Origin: JAFGBI01 sp964480725
GTDB lineage: Bacteria > Myxococcota_A > Polyangia > Polyangiales > Polyangiaceae
NCBI GenBank assembly: GCA_964480725.1
Contig: CAYZQO010000027.1
Location: forward strand, 15,336-79,335
Direction of reading: 5' to 3'
Length of the DNA stretch: 64,000 bases
Under the pieces are notes generated by a model. It was not told the origin of the DNA, ran no database searches, and saw only the letters and a program-made list of their open reading frames with translations. Shown here piece by piece: positions 1 through 9,132 of this stretch. The stretch's first letter is position 1; each line of letters begins with the position of its first letter. The translations under genes and the position numbers were made by a program.

Positions 1-1
1 G

Positions 2-193
2 GGGCTCACGGTCTTCGACGCCGTGTACAACCCGCGCCGCACGCGGCTGCTCGCCGACGCGACGGCAGCGGGCGCGGCGGTGGTCGAGGGGCTCGAGATG
101 TTTCTTGGGCAGGCGGTCCTCCAGTTCGAGCTCTTCACGGGGGAGCCGGCGCCGGTCGAGGTGATGCGGCGCGTGGTGGAGGCGCGCCTGTGA
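2..193 (+). CDS. aroE: Shikimate dehydrogenase, C-terminal end (partial)
   Basis: Only the last 63 codons are in the window; the gene begins upstream. The fragment carries the conserved AroE C-terminus: FDAVYNPRRTRLL, then a Gly-rich turn, then GLEMFLGQAVLQFELFTG. This is the family's closing helix, which packs on the NADP domain. The enzyme reduces 3-dehydroshikimate to shikimate in the chorismate pathway. Its stop codon overlaps the GTG of the downstream shikimate kinase gene by four bases (GTGA), so two consecutive-pathway enzymes are translationally coupled. Whether the missing N-terminal part is fused to 3-dehydroquinate dehydratase, as in some bacteria, cannot be seen. Confidence 0.85.
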   Translation, partial: GLTVFDAVYNPRRTRLLADATAAGAAVVEGLEMFLGQAVLQFELFTGEPAPVEVMRRVVEARL

Positions 194-705
194 ACGTGGT
201 CCTGATCGGCTACCGCGGCACGGGCAAGAGCGCGGTCGCGGGCCTGGTCGGTGAGGCGCTCGGGCGGCCCGTGGTGAGCCTCGACGGGGAGCTCGTGCGC
301 CGAGCTGGCTGCTCCATCCCGGCCCTCGTCGCCGCCCACGGTTGGCCCGGCTTCCGCGACCGCGAGTCCTCGCTGATCGCGGAGCTCACCGCCCGCGACG
401 GGCTCGTCCTGGACTGCGGGGGCGGCGTGGTCGAGCGCCGCGAGAACTTCGCCCCCCTGCGCCGCCAGGGCCGGGTGGTCTGGCTCCGCGCCAGCCCCGC
501 GACCATCGTGCGTCGGATCGCGAGCGACACGGAGCGCCCCTCGCTCACCGGCGCGCGGAGCTTCACCGATGAGGTCGTCGAGGTGCTCGCCCGCCGCAAC
601 CCGCTCTACGCCGAGCTCTCGCACGACGCTGTGGACACGGACCAGCTCGACATCCCGACGGTGGCCGGGCGCGTCGTCGAGCTTGTCCGGCCGCACCTCG
701 CCTGA
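190..705 (+). CDS. aroK: Shikimate kinase
   Basis: A 171-residue protein of normal length for AroK. It phosphorylates shikimate at the 3-hydroxyl with ATP. The Walker A loop GYRGTGKS lies at residues 7-14. The shikimate-binding Asp is in SLDGELVRRAG, the substrate-contacting Arg in GFRDRES, and the glycine-rich CGGGVV follows near residue 77. A lid-region Arg pair (RRIASDTERPSL) and the adenine-contacting RRNPLY complete the family pattern. The GTG start overlaps the aroE stop. Function is certain; whether it is named aroK or aroL is arbitrary. Confidence 0.93.
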   Translation: MNVVLIGYRGTGKSAVAGLVGEALGRPVVSLDGELVRRAGCSIPALVAAHGWPGFRDRESSLIAELTARDGLVLDCGGGVVERRENFAPLRRQGRVVWLRASPATIVRRIASDTERPSLTGARSFTDEVVEVLARRNPLYAELSHDAVDTDQLDIPTVAGRVVELVRPHLA

Positions 706-1150
706 GCCCGGGTTGGCCCAACGACCGGAGGCCGACCAGGCCGATCCGGGGCGGCGCGAATCCCCAACGAGCACTGTGCCAAGACGAGAGCAGCCCCCAC
801 CCCTCCCTCCCCGCGCCTCAGCGCCCCCGTCTCCGGGTTTTTCTTTTTATTTCGGATACTTGCACCCCAATGCCGGGCTCGGCCCGCGCCCCCTGCCCCT
901 CTCCCGATCGGGACCGAGCCGGCCGACGCGCCGAGCGGCGAGGGGCACCCGGGGCCGAGGCGGGATCCGCCGTCGATGCGCCTGTAGTGGCGGTTTCGGT
1001 TGCGTTTTTCCGGGGTTTCGGTAGGTCTGCCGTCCCCCCCGGACGTCGCACTCCCCGGGCGTCCGAGGATGATCCCCGGGTTTCGCACAACGAGCCCACA
1101 GGCTGTGGACGAAGGTTGACTGCGTCCACTTGATACGGAATCGAACCGTC
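706..1150. other. Intergenic region between aroK and the lipid operon
   Basis: About 445 bases without a convincing gene; the ORFs here are compositionally GC shadows. The one conspicuous element is an AT-rich tract at about 837-866 in otherwise GC-rich DNA. It is preceded by a short CCCG/CGGG hairpin (826-837) and then T5CT5, which could be a weak terminator for aroK. A TTGACT hexamer at 1116-1121 is a candidate -35 box for the following operon, although no clear -10 sits at the usual spacing. Confidence 0.5.
826..852 (+). terminator. Possible weak intrinsic terminator after aroK
   Basis: A 4-bp CCCG/CGGG stem with a TCTC loop is followed by a T-rich run (TTTTTCTTTTTATTT). It lies about 120 bases after the aroK stop. 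The stem is short, so only the T tract makes it suggestive. The AT-rich tract could instead serve as a promoter UP element. Confidence 0.3.
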
Positions 1151-1819
1151 GTGGCCGCCAGCTACTTCGACGTGGATGGCACTCTGGTGTCGACCAACGT
1201 GGTCCACCCCACGCTCTATTATTTGCTGAACCAGGCGACCCCGCTGGCGAGCCTCCGGCGGCTCGGCCGGGCGGCGCTGCAGATCCCCGCCATGGCCATG
1301 GCGGAAATCGCCGATCGTCGTCTCTTCAACGAGCTCCTCTACTCGTCCTATGCGGGGATGAGCGAGGATCGCCTCCTGGTTCTGGCGGACGAGGCCTACG
1401 ACCGGGTGATGCGCCCCTACGTCTTCGCGGGCGCGCGGGACCTGGTTCAGCGCGCCCGCGAAGGCGGCCGGACGATCGTCTTCATTTCCGGCGCTCTCGA
1501 CTTCATCGTGAAGCGCCTGGCCGATCACCTCGGCGCCGACGAGGTGATCGCGAACCGGCTCGAGCTCAAGAACGGGGTCGCCACCGGCAAGCTCCTGAAG
1601 CCGGTCGTGGCCGGGCCGGAGAAGGCGCGGATCCTCCGCGACCACGCGCGACATAACGGGCACGATCTGGACGACTGCTTCGCCTTCAGCGACAGCTACT
1701 CCGACGTGCCGATGCTGAGCGTCGTCGGGCACCCCGCCGCCGTCAACCCCGACCCCCGCCTCGCGGTGCTCGCTCGATCCTACAGCTGGCCGAGCTTCCG
1801 CCTTGCCAGGAACCCATGA
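1151..1819 (+). CDS. HAD-superfamily IB hydrolase (SerB/CicA-like phosphatase)
   Basis: A 222-residue HAD phosphatase. Motif I is FDVDGTL at residues 6-12 (nucleophile Asp plus general acid Asp), motif II is FISGALDF, motif III is the Lys in AGPEKAR, and motif IV is FSDSYSDVPML. This is the subclass IB pattern found in phosphoserine phosphatase-like enzymes and some acyltransferase-associated phosphatases. A GTG start at 1151 gives the typical short lead-in to motif I; a TTG at 1130 would add seven residues. Its stop overlaps the next ATG (ATGA). Position at the head of an ether-lipid-like operon suggests a lipid phosphate or phosphoglycerol substrate, which is inference only. Confidence 0.85.
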   Translation: MAASYFDVDGTLVSTNVVHPTLYYLLNQATPLASLRRLGRAALQIPAMAMAEIADRRLFNELLYSSYAGMSEDRLLVLADEAYDRVMRPYVFAGARDLVQRAREGGRTIVFISGALDFIVKRLADHLGADEVIANRLELKNGVATGKLLKPVVAGPEKARILRDHARHNGHDLDDCFAFSDSYSDVPMLSVVGHPAAVNPDPRLAVLARSYSWPSFRLARNP

Positions 1820-3417
1820 ACCACCCCTGCGTCGTGACCCTGGAGCGCGACAGCGCGCCCCGCGTGTTGTTCTCCGGTGACCGCCTGGTCGAGGTCGACC
1901 TCCCCGCGGGCTCGCGCTGCCTGTACCCGAAGCCGTCGCTCGCGCCGCTGAAGGACGTCGACGCGGCCATCCGCTACGCGATCAGCCACCCCGAGAACAG
2001 CGAGCCGCTCTACGCCAAGCTCAGGCCGGGGATGAAGGTCACCATCCTCATCGACGACATCTCGCTGCCCCTGCCGCCGATGCGCCGACCCGACGCGCGC
2101 GAGCGCGTGCTCCGGATCGTGCTCGACCTGCTCGCCGACTATGGCGTCGATGACTTCGAGCTCATCGTCGCCACCGGGATCCACCGCAAGATGCGGGACT
2201 GGGAGGTCCGGCACATGGTCGGAGATCGCATCTTCGACGCCTACTGGCCGGATCGGCTCTACAACTTCGACGCGGAGGACGCCGACAACATCGTCGAGAT
2301 CGGCCGCACCGAGCACGGCGAGGTCATCGAGATCAACCGGCGCGCGGCCGAGAGCGATCTCGTCATCTACGTGAACCTGAACCTCGTCCCGCTCGACGGC
2401 GGGCACAAGTCGCTGATGTGCGGGATCACCAACTACCGCACGCTCCGCCAGCACCACAACCCCGAGACGATCGGGACCTGCCCCTCGTACATGGAGCCCG
2501 GGACCTCGACGCTGCACCAGAGCCTGTGGCGAATGGGGCGGGTCACCAACCAGGCGCTCAACGTCTTCACCATCGAAACCACCATCAACAATCGGATGTT
2601 CGACGATTCGCTCTGGTTCCTCGCCAAGAACGAGGACGAGCTCTCGGTCCGGGAGAAGCTCCTGCTCAAGGGGCTGGTCGAGACCACCAAGCGCCTGCCC
2701 CAGGCCGCCCGGCAGGCGATCTTCGATCGGTTCCCGGCTCCGTACGGCGTCACCGGGGTGAACGCGGGTGAAACCGAGGCGGTGCACGTCAAGACGATCG
2801 CCAGGCTCAACGAGCAGTACCTCGTCCCCATCGAGGGGCAGGCGGACGTGGTCGTCTTCGGCGTGCCGTACATCGGCCCGTACAACGTGCACGCGTTCCT
2901 GAACCCCCTGTTGTTGTCGTGCCTGGTCGAGGGGTACTTCCACAACCTGCACGTCGGCGCGCCGATCGTGAAGCGCGGCGGGACCATGATCCTCACCCAC
3001 CCGTGCAGCGATCGGTTCGACTACGGCCAGCACGCCGCGTACATCCCCTTCGTGCACAAGATCCTCCCGGAGACGCGCGACTCACACGAGATCCGCCGCA
3101 AGTACGAGGAGGAGTGGGCCGCCGACCCCGCGTTCATCCAGATGTACCGGAACGGCCACGCCTATCACCCTGCCCACGCGTTCTTCATGTGGTACTGGGG
3201 CGAGAACGGCCGCCGGCACGTCGGCCGCACCATCGTCGTCGGTGCCGACAACGAGTACATCCCGAAGCTGCTCGGCTGGGAGACGGCGCCGACGATGGAC
3301 GAGGCGCTCTACATGGCCCGCGGCGGCGAGCAGCGTTCGCTGGCGGTCACCTACCTGAAGATCCCGCCGATCAACATGGCCGAGGTGCTCCCGAGCCCGC
3401 AGCGAGGCGGTGGATGA
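1816..3417 (+). CDS. Lactate racemase-like (LarA/DUF2088) protein
   Basis: A 533-residue protein with the LarA N-terminal fold. ATGIHR at 119-124 matches the ATGxHR signature with its catalytic His. GGHKSLMCGI around K198 matches by spacing the lysine that carries the nickel-pincer (NPN) cofactor in lactate racemase. The C-terminal half (VVVFGVPYIGPYNVHAF onward) is longer than in LarA and contains a second conserved block with the HPCSDRF motif. NPN enzymes racemise or epimerise 2-hydroxy acids, and this one's substrate is unknown. It is coupled by ATGA overlaps to both neighbours, so it probably acts in the same lipid pathway. No cofactor genes (larB, larC, larE) are in the window. Confidence 0.8.
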   Translation: MNHPCVVTLERDSAPRVLFSGDRLVEVDLPAGSRCLYPKPSLAPLKDVDAAIRYAISHPENSEPLYAKLRPGMKVTILIDDISLPLPPMRRPDARERVLRIVLDLLADYGVDDFELIVATGIHRKMRDWEVRHMVGDRIFDAYWPDRLYNFDAEDADNIVEIGRTEHGEVIEINRRAAESDLVIYVNLNLVPLDGGHKSLMCGITNYRTLRQHHNPETIGTCPSYMEPGTSTLHQSLWRMGRVTNQALNVFTIETTINNRMFDDSLWFLAKNEDELSVREKLLLKGLVETTKRLPQAARQAIFDRFPAPYGVTGVNAGETEAVHVKTIARLNEQYLVPIEGQADVVVFGVPYIGPYNVHAFLNPLLLSCLVEGYFHNLHVGAPIVKRGGTMILTHPCSDRFDYGQHAAYIPFVHKILPETRDSHEIRRKYEEEWAADPAFIQMYRNGHAYHPAHAFFMWYWGENGRRHVGRTIVVGADNEYIPKLLGWETAPTMDEALYMARGGEQRSLAVTYLKIPPINMAEVLPSPQRGGG

Positions 3418-6400
3418 CCGCGCCGCTCCCCCCGCACGCGAACGGCCAACGTCCCCCGCTCGACCTGGCGGCGATCCTCGCGGATCGACGCCTGGTCGTG
3501 ATCGGTGGGACGGGCTTCCTCGGGAAGGTGTGGTGGTCCCACCTGCTGTGGAGCTACCCCGGGATCGGCCACTTGCACTTGGTCGTCCGCCCGCGCCGCG
3601 GACTGACCGCCGAGCAGCGCTTCTGGAAGGAGATCGCGCCGAGCGAGGTGCTCCAGCCGCTGCGCGATCGGCACGGGGCAGATTTCGAGGCGTTCCTCCG
3701 GAGTCACGTCACGCCCGTCCCCGGTGACGTCGGACAGCCGCTGTGCGGGCTGCCGGCGGACGTCCGCGACGCGCTGCGCGGGGTGGTGGACGCGGTGGTC
3801 AACTCCGCTGGCGTGGTCGACTTCGATCCGCCAATCGACGAGGCGCTCGAGGTGAACGCCTTCGGGGTGCAGAACCTCGTCGCGCTGACGCGCGACCTCG
3901 GCGCGGTGCCGCTGCTCCACACCAGCACCTGCTTCGTCGCTGGTGACCGCACGGGTACCATCGACGAGCTCGACCCGCGCGACTTCCCCTTCCCGCGCGC
4001 CGACGAGCTCGACCGCTCGCACTGGGATCCCGATCGGGAGATCGACGAGTGCCTCGACGTCGTCCGCCAGGCGCGGCAGCGCGCCGACGACGCCTTCCGG
4101 CAAAGCCACTTCCTCGATCAGGCCAAGCGAAACCTCCGTGAGCGGCGCGAGCCCACCCGCGGGGGCGTCCTGGAGGCCGAACTGGCCAAGGTGAGGCGCG
4201 CCTTCATCGAGGATCAGCTGTCCGCAACGGGGATGGAGCGCGCGAAGTTCTGGGGCTACCCCAACACGTACACCTACACCAAGTCGATCGGCGAGCAGAT
4301 CATCGCGCACTCGGGCCTGCGCTTCACCATCGTCAGGCCGGCGATCGTCGAGTCGACGGTGAAGTACCCGTTCCCCGCCTGGAACGAGGGCATCAACACC
4401 AGCGCGCCACTCATCTACTCGCTGCGCGAGGGGCAGACCCAAATCCCCGGGTCCGACAACAACCTCGACGTCATCCCTTGCGACATGGTTGCCGGCGGGA
4501 TCACCCTCGCCCTCAGCGAGCTATTGGAGGGGACGGCGGCGGCCGTCTATCAGCTCGGCTCGAGCGACGTGAACCCCAGCACGATGCGGCGGTTCTTCGA
4601 GCTCTCGGGCCTGTACAAGCGTCAGTACTACCAGCGGACGGGCCGCGGTGGCCCCGTGGGGAGCTTCCTCGCTGCCCACTTCGAGGGCGCGATGCTCGAC
4701 GAAGAGCAATTCCGCCGCTACGGAACCCCGGTGCTGTCCAAGGGCGCGGGGTGGCTCTCGGGCGTGCTCAAGCAGGGCGCGCTGGGCCCGGCCGCATCGC
4801 TGCTCGGCCCCGCGGCGCGCGCGCTCGGCGACTTCTCGCGGCAGCAGGGCAAGGTGGGCCGGGTGCTGGAGACGTTCGTCCCCTTCACCTGCCGGTATCA
4901 GTACGTGTTCCGCTGCGACCACGTCCGCGCCGCCCGCGCGCGGCTCAGCGAGCAGGATCGAGCCCTCATCAACTGGGAGCCGGACCAGCTCGACTGGCGC
5001 CAGTGGTTCCTCGAGTGCCACGCCCCCGCGCTCGAGCAGTTCGTCTTCCCCGGGCTCGACGCCAAGGTGAAGAAGAAGTCGCGGGCGCCGCGGCAGCACG
5101 AGCAGCTGGTGAACCTGCTCGACGACATGGCCGATCGCTACGATCTGGCCGTCGCCCTCCAGCGCACCGAGGCGGACGGGCTGACCCGCATCACCTTCCG
5201 GGACTGGCAGGAGCGAGCCCTCGCCTGCGCGGCCCGGCTGCAGGCCCTCGGGGTGGAGCCGGGGCAGCGCGTGCTCCTCGCCGCCCGCAACCACCCGGCC
5301 TGGCCGATCTGCTTCTTCGGCATCCTGGCCGCCGGCGCCACCGTGGTGCCGCTCGACAGCAACGTCGACCCCCAGGTGGCGATGAACCTCCGCGCCGCGT
5401 CCGACGCGCGGGTCTTCATCGCCGATCCCCCGGTGGTGCGGCGCACCGGCGAGCGGCTCGGCGACAGCGTGGTGTGGCTCGATCTCGAAGCCGCCGCGGC
5501 GCCCGGACCGGCCGGCACTCGCGCCAGTGTGGCGCCCGACGACGTCGCCGCGCTCATCTACACCAGCGGCACGACCGGCAGGCCCAAGGGCGTCATGCTG
5601 TCCCACCGGAACGTGACCTCGATGGTGGCCGCGCTCGCGCCCCTCTTCCCGCTGTCGACCGGCGATCGTCTCCTCAGCGTGCTCCCGCTGCACCACACCT
5701 TCGAGCTGACCTGCGGGATGCTGCTGCCGCTGTCGCGGGGCGCCCGCATCGTGTACATCGACGAGCTGACCTCGGAGCGGCTCGAGTATGCCCTCGAGGC
5801 GGGACGGATCACCGCGATGGTCGGCGTCCCGGCGCTCTGGGAGATGCTGGAGCGCCGCGTCTTCTCCCGGGTCAACGAGCGCGGACGGCTCGTCGCCGGC
5901 CTGTTCGATCTCGCGCTCGACGTCAACCGCGCCTTCGGCAGGGCGGCGGGCGCGGACCTCGGGCGCCTGCTCTTCGGTCCCGTGCACGCGGGGCTCGGCG
6001 GGCACCTCCGGTACCTGGTGAGCGGCGGCGCGGCGCTGCCGGAGCGCACCCACCGCGTGTTCGCGGGGCTGGGGCTACACCTGGCCGAGGGATACGGGCT
6101 CACCGAGGCAGCGCCCGTGCTCACCGTCGCCAAGGCGGGCCCCAAGGCGCGCGCCGGACACGTCGGCCGACCCGTGCCCGGCGTCGAGGTGAAGATCCTG
6201 GCCCCGGGCAAGGACGGGGTCGGAGAGGTGATCGCGCGAGGGCCGAACGTGATGCTCGGCTACGCCGACGACCCCGCGGCGACGCAAGAGTCCATCGACG
6301 CGGAGGGATGGCTGCACACCGGGGATCTCGGCCGGATCGACAAGCGAGGGCACCTGTTCATCGTCGGGCGCAAGAAGGACACGATCGTCACCGCCACGGG

Positions 6401-8081
6401 CGAGAACGTGTACCCCGACGACGTCGAGGCCCGGCTCGGGAAGGTGGAGCACGTCAAGGAGCTCGCCGTGGTCGCCGTCAGCGATCCCCGGGGCGGCGAG
6501 CGGATCGCCTGCCTGGCGACGGTAGCCGAGGACGACGCCGCGACCCGCGACGAGCGCCACGATCGCGCCCGCCGGACGCTGGACAAGGCACTGCTCATGC
6601 TCCCCGTCCACATGCGGCCCGCGATCGTCCGGCTCACCGATCTCCCACTCCCGCGGACCGCCACCCGGAAGGTCAAGCGCCCTGACGTCCGGCACGCCAT
6701 CGAGCAGGCCCAGACGCCCGGGAGCATCCGGCCCTTCGCGGGCAGCGAGCAGCTCGACTCCGCGGCGCAGCTGGTGCGCCGCACCGCTGCCAGCATCGCC
6801 CGTCGGCCGCCCGCGGAGCTGTCGACTGGCACCTTCCTCGTCGCGGACCTCGGCTTCGACTCGCTGATGCTGCTCGAGCTCCTGGTCGCGCTCGAGCAGC
6901 AGACCGGCGCCTCGGTGAACGCCGAGAAGCTCGCCGACTGCAAGACGGTCGGGGACGTGGAGGAGCTGGTGCGGGCCGCGACCCACGCCCGCCGGCGCGA
7001 CGGGGCGACCCAGACCGTCGAGCGCGAGGAGGAGGCTCCCATCGAGATCCCGAAGCCGGTCCGCGACGTCGCGATGGCGTGGATGGGCAAGGCGCAGATG
7101 GGCTTCTACGACCGCGTGCTGAACGTGGAGGTGACGGGGCGAGCCCACCTGCCCCACAACCGGAACACGCTCGTGGTCGCCAACCACGCGAGCCACCTCG
7201 ACATGGGGCTGGTCAAGTACGCGCTCGGGTCGTACGGCCGCGACATCGTCTCGCTCGCGGCGCAGGACTACTTCTTCGAGGGGAGCCGTTGGCGGCGCGG
7301 CTTCTTCGACAACTTCACCAACCTGCAGCCGCTCTCTCGCACCGGGGCGCTGCGCGACTCGCTGGCAAAGGCCGGCGAGCGGCTCGCCGAGGGCCGCACC
7401 GTGCTGGTGTTCCCCGAGGGGACTCGGTCCGCGGACGGTGAGGTCCACGAGTTCAAGGCCGTGATGGGTCACCTCGCGCTCCAGCACGGCGTCGATGTGT
7501 TGCCAGTGTGGCTCGGCGGCACGCACCTGGCGCTGCCCAAGGGCTCGCGCGTGATCCAGCGGCGGGACGTGAAGGCGCGCATCGGCCTCCCGCTGGGCAT
7601 CGCGGACCTCCGGCGGCTGACGGCCGGGCGCACCGCGTCGGAGGCGTCGCGCATCGTGGCTCGCTTGGCCGAGCGGGCGGTCCGCGAGCTGTCGCGAGGG
7701 CGGCTGCTCGACCTCGGGACCGTCACCCACGTCGAGGTGGAGCCCGAGGAGCGACCCGACGACCTGGCTGACCTGTTCGCGGAGCTGCAGGAGCGCTTCG
7801 TCGCCGGAGCCGTCGATCGGCCCCTCAGCTACTACTTCGCGCTGGGCGAGGATCGCTGGACCGTGCGGGTGAGCCGAGACGCCTGCGAGGTGATGCCCGG
7901 CAAGGTGGTGAACCCCGCCGACTGCGTGCTCAAGACCACCCCCGCCATCTTCACGCGCATCGTGCGCGAGGCGTACACCCCATCCCCGGCGGAGTTCGTC
8001 TCCGGGGCGGTCAAGAGCAACAACATCAACCTCCTCTTCACCTTCCAAAAGGTGTTTCAGCTCCAGGGGGCCTGCCCGTGA
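3414..8081 (+). CDS. elbD: Multidomain acyl reductase / acyl-AMP ligase / ACP / acyltransferase / SCP2 protein (ElbD-like)
   Basis: A 1555-residue fusion. Residues 25-480: male-sterility/thioester-reductase domain with the NAD(P) motif GGTGFLG (31-37) and active-site Y286xxxK290. Residues 560-1080: acyl-AMP ligase with TSGTTGRPKG at 717-726. Residues 1110-1190: acyl carrier domain with phosphopantetheine serine S1150 in GFDSLMLLEL. Residues 1230-1450: PlsC-type acyltransferase with NHASHLD (H1258, D1263) and FPEGTRS (1333-1339). Residues 1470-1555: SCP2-like lipid-binding tail. The ATG at 3414 overlaps the previous stop. From memory, this order matches ElbD of Myxococcus xanthus, a multifunctional enzyme of ether-lipid synthesis that reduces fatty acids to alcohols and builds alkyl-glycerol lipids. 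Domain calls are firm; the pathway is inferred by homology. Confidence 0.88.
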   Translation: MTAPLPPHANGQRPPLDLAAILADRRLVVIGGTGFLGKVWWSHLLWSYPGIGHLHLVVRPRRGLTAEQRFWKEIAPSEVLQPLRDRHGADFEAFLRSHVTPVPGDVGQPLCGLPADVRDALRGVVDAVVNSAGVVDFDPPIDEALEVNAFGVQNLVALTRDLGAVPLLHTSTCFVAGDRTGTIDELDPRDFPFPRADELDRSHWDPDREIDECLDVVRQARQRADDAFRQSHFLDQAKRNLRERREPTRGGVLEAELAKVRRAFIEDQLSATGMERAKFWGYPNTYTYTKSIGEQIIAHSGLRFTIVRPAIVESTVKYPFPAWNEGINTSAPLIYSLREGQTQIPGSDNNLDVIPCDMVAGGITLALSELLEGTAAAVYQLGSSDVNPSTMRRFFELSGLYKRQYYQRTGRGGPVGSFLAAHFEGAMLDEEQFRRYGTPVLSKGAGWLSGVLKQGALGPAASLLGPAARALGDFSRQQGKVGRVLETFVPFTCRYQYVFRCDHVRAARARLSEQDRALINWEPDQLDWRQWFLECHAPALEQFVFPGLDAKVKKKSRAPRQHEQLVNLLDDMADRYDLAVALQRTEADGLTRITFRDWQERALACAARLQALGVEPGQRVLLAARNHPAWPICFFGILAAGATVVPLDSNVDPQVAMNLRAASDARVFIADPPVVRRTGERLGDSVVWLDLEAAAAPGPAGTRASVAPDDVAALIYTSGTTGRPKGVMLSHRNVTSMVAALAPLFPLSTGDRLLSVLPLHHTFELTCGMLLPLSRGARIVYIDELTSERLEYALEAGRITAMVGVPALWEMLERRVFSRVNERGRLVAGLFDLALDVNRAFGRAAGADLGRLLFGPVHAGLGGHLRYLVSGGAALPERTHRVFAGLGLHLAEGYGLTEAAPVLTVAKAGPKARAGHVGRPVPGVEVKILAPGKDGVGEVIARGPNVMLGYADDPAATQESIDAEGWLHTGDLGRIDKRGHLFIVGRKKDTIVTATGENVYPDDVEARLGKVEHVKELAVVAVSDPRGGERIACLATVAEDDAATRDERHDRARRTLDKALLMLPVHMRPAIVRLTDLPLPRTATRKVKRPDVRHAIEQAQTPGSIRPFAGSEQLDSAAQLVRRTAASIARRPPAELSTGTFLVADLGFDSLMLLELLVALEQQTGASVNAEKLADCKTVGDVEELVRAATHARRRDGATQTVEREEEAPIEIPKPVRDVAMAWMGKAQMGFYDRVLNVEVTGRAHLPHNRNTLVVANHASHLDMGLVKYALGSYGRDIVSLAAQDYFFEGSRWRRGFFDNFTNLQPLSRTGALRDSLAKAGERLAEGRTVLVFPEGTRSADGEVHEFKAVMGHLALQHGVDVLPVWLGGTHLALPKGSRVIQRRDVKARIGLPLGIADLRRLTAGRTASEASRIVARLAERAVRELSRGRLLDLGTVTHVEVEPEERPDDLADLFAELQERFVAGAVDRPLSYYFALGEDRWTVRVSRDACEVMPGKVVNPADCVLKTTPAIFTRIVREAYTPSPAEFVSGAVKSNNINLLFTFQKVFQLQGACP

Positions 8082-9097
8082 GCCGCCTCTGGGTCGCCGG
8101 CACGGGGTTCCTGGGCACCCACCTGGTGCGCCACCTGCTCGACGCGGGCCACCAGGTGACGGTGGCGTCGATCGAGGGCGGCGAGGTCCACGGGCTCCGC
8201 GTGGAACCGGTGGACGTCCTCGACGCCGACGAGGTCGAGCGGAGCGCGCGCGGCGCCGACGGCGCCTTCCTCTGCACGGGTCGGGTTTCGCGCCGCGCCG
8301 AGGACGCGGAGCCGATGCACCGCCTGCACGTACTCGGCACGCGCACGGCCCTCGCGGCGCTGCGCGCGGCCGGGGTGCCCCGGGTGGTCGTCGCCAGCAC
8401 CAGCGGGACCATCGCGGTGGGGACCGAACCGGACAAGATCTGGACCGAGACCGACGAGCCGCCGCTCGAGACCATCGCGCGCTGGCCGTACTACCGCACC
8501 AAGTACTACGGGGAGCAGGAGGCCCTCGCGGCCAATGACCCACCCGATTTCGAGGTGGTGATCGTCAACCCCACGCTCCTGCTCGGCCCCGGCGACCTCC
8601 GGGGCAGCTCGAACGCCGACGTGCGGCGCTTCCTCGAGCGGCAGATCCCCGCCGTCCCCGCCGGCGGCTACGCCTTCGTGGACGCGCGTGACGCGGCCTG
8701 GGGGATGTGGCTCGCCTTCGAGCGGGGCCGCGCCGGCGAGCGCTACCTGCTCAACGCAAAGAATCTCACCGTGGCCGCCCTGCTGCAGCGGCTGGAGCGC
8801 CTGACCGGGATCGCGGCGCCGCGCCTGCGCCTGCCGCGGGGTCGCGGGCTCGCCCTCGGCCTGAACGAGGTCTTCTCGCGCGCCGTGGAGGCCATCGGGG
8901 GCAAGCCCCCCGCAGAGAGCGTCGACGTCGATCTCGGCCAGCACTTCTGGTACGCGGACAGCGCCAAGGCCGAGCGCGAGCTCGGTTGGCGGCCGCGCGA
9001 CCCGGGCGACACGCTGCGTGACACGGTGAACGACCTCATCGAGCGCAGGGTGGTGCTGGTCAAGAGCGAGAGCTCGCGCGGCGCCGCGGGCGGCTGA
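8078..9097 (+). CDS. NAD-dependent epimerase/dehydratase family (extended SDR)
   Basis: A 339-residue extended short-chain dehydrogenase. The N-terminal nucleotide loop is GTGFLGTHLV (residues 8-17), of the GxxGxxG type. The Ser-rich strand VVASTSGT and the active-site YYRTKYYGEQ (YxxxK) follow, and then an NPTLLLGPGD substrate-side motif. This is the dihydroflavonol reductase / HpnA-like group that reduces ketones. The GTG start overlaps the stop of the multidomain enzyme (GTGA), making this the last gene of the four-gene operon. The position corresponds to elbE of the Myxococcus locus, and a role in reducing a keto-lipid intermediate is plausible. Confidence 0.85.
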   Translation: MSRLWVAGTGFLGTHLVRHLLDAGHQVTVASIEGGEVHGLRVEPVDVLDADEVERSARGADGAFLCTGRVSRRAEDAEPMHRLHVLGTRTALAALRAAGVPRVVVASTSGTIAVGTEPDKIWTETDEPPLETIARWPYYRTKYYGEQEALAANDPPDFEVVIVNPTLLLGPGDLRGSSNADVRRFLERQIPAVPAGGYAFVDARDAAWGMWLAFERGRAGERYLLNAKNLTVAALLQRLERLTGIAAPRLRLPRGRGLALGLNEVFSRAVEAIGGKPPAESVDVDLGQHFWYADSAKAERELGWRPRDPGDTLRDTVNDLIERRVVLVKSESSRGAAGG

Positions 9098-9128
9098 CGC
9101 GGCGGAGCCCCGGTAGCCCCGCCGCGTC
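9096..9128. terminator. Inverted repeat between convergent genes (bidirectional terminator)
   Basis: A perfect 10-bp stem (GACGCGGCGG / CCGCCGCGTC) with a 13-nt loop begins inside the stop codon of the SDR gene. It ends 4 bases before the stop of the convergent Cys-rich gene. There is no T tract, which is common in high-GC genomes. Confidence 0.6.
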
Positions 9129-9132
9129 GGGG

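Noticed and set aside
818..1732. Long minus-strand open frame across the HAD gene
   Set aside because: The translation is Arg/Gly/Pro-rich with no domain and lies opposite a clear HAD phosphatase with all four motifs.
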